Shown in pieces: positions 41,112 through 45,880 of a stretch of 45,880 nucleotides of DNA. The notes beneath the pieces were generated by a model that made no database searches, was not told the origin of the DNA, and saw nothing but the letters and a program-made list of their open reading frames with translations. Source of the DNA: Bacteroidaceae bacterium (GTDB lineage: Bacteria > Bacteroidota > Bacteroidia > Bacteroidales > Bacteroidaceae); the NCBI GenBank assembly GCA_900769465.1, contig CAAGGT010000066.1:1-45880 (forward strand). Direction: 5' to 3'. The first letter of the stretch is position 1. Each line of letters starts with the position of its first letter. The position numbers were made by a program, and so were the translations under genes.

Positions 41112-43136
41112 TTACCAAATATTCAGACGCTCCTCCTGTGGAACGAACATGGGGCTCTCCTCGGTGATGCCGAATGCCTCGTACCATGCATCAATGTGTG
41201 GGAGCGTGCCGTTTACCCTCCAACGTGAGAGTGAGTGTACATCGCTCTTGGTGAGGTTACGTATCTCCTCGTCGCGTACGTGTCCTGCCCATACACCCGA
41301 GTATGAGAGGAAGAAACGCTGCTCGGCTGTCAGTCCCTCAACCACAGGCAACGGGTTCTCCTTTGTTGCATTGCGGAAGGCCTGCAGTGAAATCATTATA
41401 CCGCCGTGGTCGGCAATGTTCTCGCCCAGTGTGAGCTTGCCGTTTGCGTTAAGGCCTGGGAGAACCTCAATCTTGTCAAAGAAATCCACAATAACCTGTG
41501 TACGCTCGTTGAACTTCTGTGCATCCTCCTCGGTCCACCAGTTGGCAAAGTTACCGTCCTTGTCGAACTGACGGCCCTGGTCGTCGAATCCGTGAGTCAT
41601 CTCGTGACCGATTACAACACCTATTGCTCCATAGTTGAATGCATCGTCCTCCTCCATGTCAAAGAATGGATACTGCAGGATACCTGCCGGGAAACAAATC
41701 TCGTTTGTTGTTGGGTTGTAGTATGCGTTCACTGTCTGCGGTGTCATGTGCCACTCCTCGCGGTCAACCGGCTTGCCCCACTTCTCGTCAATGTGCTTTT
41801 TCCATCCGAACTCCGACATATTGCGGCAGTTCTCGGCATAGCTTATTGCAGGGTTGATGGTGAGTGCGCTGTAGTCGTCCCACTTGTCGGGGTAACCGAT
41901 TTTCACTGTAAATGTGTTCAGTTTCTCATGTGCAGCCTTCTTGGTCACGTCGCTCATCCACTCCTGTGCATCGATGCGCTCGCCTAGTGCAATCTGCAGG
42001 TTCTTTACAAGTTCTGTCATACGCTCCTTTGCTGCGGGTGGGAAATGCTTTGCTACATAAAGTTCACCGATTATGTCGCCCAAAGCACCGTCAACAGTGC
42101 TGACAGCGCGCTTCCAACGTGGCTGCTGCACCTTCTTGCCGCTCAACACTGTGCCATAGAATGCGAATGTCTCCTCCTCTATGGCATCGCTCAACTCATT
42201 TGAGGTAGAGCGCATGATGCGCCACTCCAGGTATGCCTTTATGTCATCGAACTTTGTATCCTTGATTATTGCCGCTACCTCCTTGATGGCCTCGGGGTGT
42301 GCAAGGTTCACAACCTCAATGTTTTCAATGCCCAGGATGCTGTAGTATGTATCCCAGTCAATGCCGGGGATTGTTTTCTTGAGTTCGTCGAATGACATCT
42401 TGTGGTAGCTGTTCATCGGGTTACGGCGCTCCACGCGGCTCAAGTGCTTTGCTGCAAGACGTGTCTCAATGGCCATCACAGCCTCCATCTTTGCAGTAGC
42501 CTCTTCCTCGCTGTTGCCGAATAGCTTGAACATATTCACCACATATTCGCGGAATTTCGTACGAATGTTGGCTGCCACCTCACTGTCTTCGCTGTAATAC
42601 TCCTTCTCCGAGAGTGAAAGACCACCCTGGTAGATACCGAGCTGGTTGCTGTTGCTGTCCATAATGTCGGTGCCGATACCTGTGCCGAAGAAATTGCCCA
42701 AGCCCACACGGTAGTTCTTTGCTATCAAAGGAACAATCTCGTTCTTCTGTTTCATTGCTGCCACGGCATCAATGTAAGGCTTTACCGGTGCAATGCCCTC
42801 GCTGTTGCGGCGTGTGCTGTCCATAACCAGTTTGTACAGGTCGCCCACTTTCTGTGCGTTGCTGCCCGGTTCACTCTCCTTTGCAGCCTGCTCAAGCACA
42901 AGCTCCTTGAGTTGTTCGCGGTTCTTCTCGCGTAGGGCATCGAACTGTCCGTAGCGTGCATATTCATCGGTGATGGGGTTGGCGTTCTGCCAACCGCCGG
43001 TAGCATACTGGAAAAAGTCCTCACCTGCCTTGTATGTGGTGTCAAGGTTTTCAGTCAGTTTAGTCTTCATAGTCTCTTTTGTTTCGCAGCCTGCGACTCC
43101 TATCGCAATGGCTGTCAGGATAAGTAATTTTTTCAT
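41112..43136 (-). CDS. pepO: M13 family metallopeptidase lipoprotein
   Basis: This is a neprilysin-like zinc endopeptidase for peptides. ATG 43136 gives a lipoprotein signal (MKKLLILTAIAIGVAGC, Cys at 17); the longer frame from 43163 is rejected. The 674-residue protein has the large helical M13 N-domain (about 35-400). The catalytic domain has HEMTH near 510-514 and ENIADHGG about 60 residues later, the two zinc motifs. It probably acts in the periplasm. It lies 10 bases below the ABC-F gene and may be co-transcribed with it. Confidence 0.95.
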   Translation of the reverse strand: MKKLLILTAIAIGVAGCETKETMKTKLTENLDTTYKAGEDFFQYATGGWQNANPITDEYARYGQFDALREKNREQLKELVLEQAAKESEPGSNAQKVGDLYKLVMDSTRRNSEGIAPVKPYIDAVAAMKQKNEIVPLIAKNYRVGLGNFFGTGIGTDIMDSNSNQLGIYQGGLSLSEKEYYSEDSEVAANIRTKFREYVVNMFKLFGNSEEEATAKMEAVMAIETRLAAKHLSRVERRNPMNSYHKMSFDELKKTIPGIDWDTYYSILGIENIEVVNLAHPEAIKEVAAIIKDTKFDDIKAYLEWRIMRSTSNELSDAIEEETFAFYGTVLSGKKVQQPRWKRAVSTVDGALGDIIGELYVAKHFPPAAKERMTELVKNLQIALGERIDAQEWMSDVTKKAAHEKLNTFTVKIGYPDKWDDYSALTINPAISYAENCRNMSEFGWKKHIDEKWGKPVDREEWHMTPQTVNAYYNPTTNEICFPAGILQYPFFDMEEDDAFNYGAIGVVIGHEMTHGFDDQGRQFDKDGNFANWWTEEDAQKFNERTQVIVDFFDKIEVLPGLNANGKLTLGENIADHGGIMISLQAFRNATKENPLPVVEGLTAEQRFFLSYSGVWAGHVRDEEIRNLTKSDVHSLSRWRVNGTLPHIDAWYEAFGITEESPMFVPQEERLNIW

Positions 43137-43146
43137 ATCTATATAT

Positions 43147-45072
43147 TCAGTTAAGTTTCTCAAGCTCCTCCATATTCTGCTCCCACGAAGCCACTGCTTC
43201 GTCGAGCTGTTTCTTCAGTGCTGCGTAGCGTGTGAAGTTTTCCTGCGTGCTGCCGTCTACGGAACTCATCACCGTTTCCAGAGCGCTAATCGCACCCTCT
43301 ATCTCGCTTATCGCCTTTTCATCGTTCTCGATGAGACGTTCTATCTTGCGGCGTTGTTTCTGCTGTTGCTTCTCTGCTTCATAGTTCAGGCGGTTCTCGT
43401 TCGCAGTCTTTGCCGTTTCGCTTGTTGCGGCGGCCTTGCCTGTTGAAAGTGCCTCGTTTATATTGTTGGCGTTCTTTGAAGCCAGATAGTCATATATGCC
43501 GCCCAGATGCTCGCGCACCTTGCCGTCGCCGAACTCGTACACCTTTGTCACCAGTCCGTCAAGGAACTCGCGGTCGTGGCTCACCACAATTACCGTTCCG
43601 TCAAAGTCGCGTATGGCCTCCTTCAGCACATCCTTCGACTGCATATCCAGGTGGTTTGTGGGCTCGTCAAGGATGAGCAGGTTCATCTGGCGCAACAGCA
43701 GACGTATCATTGCCAGGCGGCTTCTCTCGCCACCCGACAGCACCTTCACCGGCTTATCCGAAGCCTCGCCGCCGAACATGAATGCTCCCAGAATGTCGCG
43801 TATGCGCAAGCGAATGTCGCCCGTTGCTACATTGTCAATGGTCTGGAACACTGTGAGGTTCTCGTCAAGGCTCTGTGCCTCGTGCTGTGCAAAGTATGCA
43901 GTCTCTACATTGTGCCCTATCGTTATTTCGCCATCAAAGCCAAGTTCACCCAATATACAGCGCACCATTGTTGTCTTTCCCTCGCCGTTACGCCCCACAA
44001 AGGCCACCTTTTCACCGCGGTTTATGGTGAAATTCACCCCCTCGAATACGGTGAGTGAACCAAAGTTCTTCTTTACATCATTGCATATGACAGGGTAGTT
44101 GCCGCTACGTGTCGCGGGTGCGAACTTGAGCCTTAAACGGCTTGTGTCCTCCTCATCTATCTCAATGGGTACTATTTTCTCAAGCTGCTTTATGCGGCTC
44201 TGCACCTGTACGGCCTTTGTTGGCTTGTAGCGGAAACGCTCAATGAACTCCTTAATGTCGGCAATCTCCTTCTGTTGGTTCTCGTATGCGCGTATCTGCT
44301 GTTCGCGGCGCTCCTTGCGTGTCTCCATGAACTTGTCATACGACAACCTGTAGTCATATATCCTGCCACAGGAAATCTCTATCGTGCGGTTTGTCACTGC
44401 GTTCAGGAATGCGCGGTCATGGCTCACAAGCAACACTGCGTTGCCACTGCGGGCAAGGAACTGTTCAAGCCACTGTATGCTCTCTATGTCAAGATGGTTA
44501 GTCGGCTCGTCGAGCAGCAGAATGTCGGGGTGCTGCAACAGCAGTTTTGCCAGTTCAATGCGCATTCTCCATCCGCCGCTGAACTCCCCTGTTGGGCGTG
44601 TGAAATCACTCCTGCGGAATCCCAAACCCATTAGCGCACGCTCAATCTCTGCCTCGTAGTGGCTGCCGCCCATCATCGTGTACTGTTCGTTCAGGTGGGT
44701 GTACTCCTCAATGAGCTGGTGATACTCCTCGCTCTCATAGTCGGTTCTCTCGGCAAGCTCGTTGTTCATGCGCTCAAGCTCACTCTCCATCTCGTGGATA
44801 TGTACAAAAGCCTGCTCAGCCTCCTCATATACCGTACGCCCGTCGGTGTGGTGCATCACCTGTGGCAGATATCCAACAGTGAATCCCTTTGGGCGCGACA
44901 ATGCCCCGGCTGTGGGTTGCTGCTTGCCTGCGATAATCTTCAGTAGCGTACTCTTTCCCGCGCCGTTCTTGCCTACAAGTGCAATGCGGTCCTTTTTGTT
45001 TATGATAAAGCTGACATCGTGGAACAGGTTTGTTCCACCAAAATCAACTCTTATGTTGTCTATTGAAAGCAA
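43147..45072 (-). CDS. ABC-F family ATPase (YheS/Uup-like)
   Basis: The soluble protein carries two ABC domains and no membrane part, and acts on the ribosome or on translation. The 641 residues show Walker A GKNGAGKS (about 34-41), signature FSGGWRMRI, LLLDEPTNHLD, a linker (about 240-320), a second Walker A GRNGEGKT, signature LSGGERSRL, a second DEPTNHLD and a C-terminal coiled coil (about 560-641). There is no in-frame ATG near the start. TTG at 45072 with AAGGA about 9 bases above is the likely initiator and gives the family start MLSIDN. Confidence 0.93.
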   Translation of the reverse strand: MLSIDNIRVDFGGTNLFHDVSFIINKKDRIALVGKNGAGKSTLLKIIAGKQQPTAGALSRPKGFTVGYLPQVMHHTDGRTVYEEAEQAFVHIHEMESELERMNNELAERTDYESEEYHQLIEEYTHLNEQYTMMGGSHYEAEIERALMGLGFRRSDFTRPTGEFSGGWRMRIELAKLLLQHPDILLLDEPTNHLDIESIQWLEQFLARSGNAVLLVSHDRAFLNAVTNRTIEISCGRIYDYRLSYDKFMETRKERREQQIRAYENQQKEIADIKEFIERFRYKPTKAVQVQSRIKQLEKIVPIEIDEEDTSRLRLKFAPATRSGNYPVICNDVKKNFGSLTVFEGVNFTINRGEKVAFVGRNGEGKTTMVRCILGELGFDGEITIGHNVETAYFAQHEAQSLDENLTVFQTIDNVATGDIRLRIRDILGAFMFGGEASDKPVKVLSGGERSRLAMIRLLLRQMNLLILDEPTNHLDMQSKDVLKEAIRDFDGTVIVVSHDREFLDGLVTKVYEFGDGKVREHLGGIYDYLASKNANNINEALSTGKAAATSETAKTANENRLNYEAEKQQQKQRRKIERLIENDEKAISEIEGAISALETVMSSVDGSTQENFTRYAALKKQLDEAVASWEQNMEELEKLN

Positions 45073-45242
45073 AATATTTATCCTTTATTATATAATGTAT
45101 GTTTCTTCATTTCAAGGTCTTGTTTTTCTGCGACCTTTGGTCGCAAAGGTACATATTTGGTACGAAAAATACAACACGGGAGGTGTGCCTGGCTGTGATT
45201 TTCATTTTTTTTAGAAAATAATGTAAAAAAAATCTTCAAAAA

Positions 45243-45274
45243 TTTGCAAATAATATAAACCACTTATATATTTG
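45243..45274 (+). promoter_or_regulatory. Promoter of the Fur-family gene
   Basis: TTTG at 45243-45246 and TATATTTG at 45267-45274 are 20 bases apart. The ATG is 37 bases below. A short inverted pair TGATTTCA/TGAAATCC-like (45278-45297) lies between and could be an operator. Confidence 0.65.
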
Positions 45275-45311
45275 CAATGATTTCAAAAATGAAATCCTGA
45301 AACAAAGAAAT

Positions 45312-45728
45312 ATGGCAACAAGAGCAGAGTTGAGAGAAGAACTTATGAAGGCCGGCATCCGTCCATCTGTGCAGCGCCTGGCAATATTCGATTATGTGCG
45401 CCAGAGCTGTCAGCACCCTACGGCCGAGGTTGTGTATGAGGCGCTGTGTGATGAACTTGGTTCATTGTCATTGACTACAGTATATAATACCTTAAAACTG
45501 TTTGTTGATGCAGGGCTTATATCAATGCTCACAATAGACGACACATTCCGCTGTTTCGACGGCAACCGTTGCTGCCACGCACACTTCCGCTGCAACAGTT
45601 GTGGAAAAATTGTCGACTTGCAGATGAAAAAGGATTTCCTCTCTCTTGTCGAAGGTCTCGAAGGCTATAGTGTAAACGATGCACAACTCTATTTTAAAGG
45701 CTTGTGCCCCGCTTGCAAGAATAAATGA
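45312..45728 (+). CDS. Fur-family metal/peroxide regulator (PerR-like)
   Basis: The 138-residue protein has the Fur winged helix (about 1-80, with RPSVQRLAIFDYV and SLTTVYNTLKLF). The dimer domain holds both structural zinc pairs CNSCG and CPACK. The metal-site region has HAHFRCNSC but few of the extra His residues of iron-sensing Fur, which fits PerR. The next gene, 42 bases on, encodes a rubredoxin-domain protein, as in PerR-controlled peroxide-defence operons of anaerobes. Family is sure; PerR is inferred. Confidence 0.93.
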   Translation: MATRAELREELMKAGIRPSVQRLAIFDYVRQSCQHPTAEVVYEALCDELGSLSLTTVYNTLKLFVDAGLISMLTIDDTFRCFDGNRCCHAHFRCNSCGKIVDLQMKKDFLSLVEGLEGYSVNDAQLYFKGLCPACKNK

Positions 45729-45770
45729 TAAAACAAAAAATAAAATAATAACAATTTAAAATTTTAGACT

Positions 45771-45880
45771 ATGAAAAAGTATATCTGTTCAGTGTGTGGT
45801 TATATTCATGAAGGTGATTCAGCTCCCGAGCGTTGTCCAATGTGTAAAGTACCTTCAAACAAGTTCAACGAGTTGCAGGA
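45771..45880 (+). CDS. Rubredoxin-domain protein, start only (rubrerythrin-like)
   Basis: The frame opens at ATG 45771 and runs past the window end. The visible 36 residues (MKKYICSVCGYIHEGD followed by a second CPMC pair) make a complete rubredoxin-type iron site with two CxxC motifs. In anaerobes this N-terminal form is found in rubrerythrin-type peroxide reductases and in rubredoxin-fused oxidoreductases; which one cannot be seen here. Confidence 0.75.
   Translation, partial: MKKYICSVCGYIHEGDSAPERCPMCKVPSNKFNELQ

Noticed and set aside
1..45880. rRNA, tRNA, CRISPR array, insertion sequence, integrase
   Set aside because: None was seen on reading both strands; small tRNA-like folds were not checked by program.

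Overview
The window looks like a Bacteroidales chromosome segment (phylum Bacteroidota; Prevotella, Bacteroides or Muribaculaceae type). The evidence is Bacteroides-type promoters (TTTG, about 19 bases, TAnnTTTG), weak Shine-Dalgarno sites, many SusD/TonB-era envelope families, and secreted proteins ending in a tail such as 'GLYIINGKKVFIRRK'. No rRNA, tRNA, IS element, CRISPR array or phage module was recognised. Genus is not resolved.

Region 1 (1-13774) is an AT-rich accessory island built on a type I restriction-modification operon. A Fic AMP-transferase with a winged-helix tail (321-1430, minus) lies behind a palindromic operator. It is followed on the plus strand by hsdM, two single-pass membrane proteins, hsdS, three more small proteins (two membrane, one 48-residue basic), a broken 5' copy of hsdR, an AAA ATPase / TOPRIM-like nuclease pair, full hsdR, and a second Fic protein fused to a BRO-N-like domain. 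The hsdR gene is duplicated over exactly 549 bp starting at the ATG. The broken copy is joined at 7740/7741 to the tail of a lost membrane-protein gene, so the island was assembled by recombination. It reads as a layered defence island in which accessory genes sit in the gaps between hsd genes.

Region 2 (13800-23400) is core metabolism and envelope: a UbiA prenyltransferase (MenA-like) overlapping a CPBP protease, RadA, a COG2509 FAD oxidoreductase, mannose-6-phosphate isomerase (minus), and a TonB-receptor-like outer-membrane barrel. A 1.05-kb gene-free stretch (22387-23440) full of hairpins follows.

Region 3 (23441-30139, minus) holds a 1509-residue secreted papain-like multidomain protease and a GH20 beta-hexosaminidase lipoprotein, probably serving breakdown of extracellular protein and glycan.

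Region 4 (30257-36680, plus) starts with a YtrA-type GntR-regulated ABC transporter and continues with a close-packed row of envelope proteins: SPFH-like lipoprotein, rhodanese lipoprotein, SppA, DUF2807 lipoprotein and an isoprenylcysteine-methyltransferase-like membrane protein. The first gene carries an AGTGTA-N12-TACACT operator.

Region 5 (36697-45072, minus) holds an OmpX-like barrel, a CotH-like secreted protein, acyl-ACP thioesterase, MetA (with the Glu that predicts acetyl-CoA use), an M13 peptidase lipoprotein and an ABC-F protein. At the right edge are a Fur/PerR regulator and the start of a rubredoxin-domain protein (plus).

A previously unlisted dispersed repeat occurs in at least six intergenic gaps. 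It has two hairpins whose stems differ between copies but keep pairing, and one copy supplies a consensus promoter for menA. The repeat and the rearranged RM island are the most interesting signals here.
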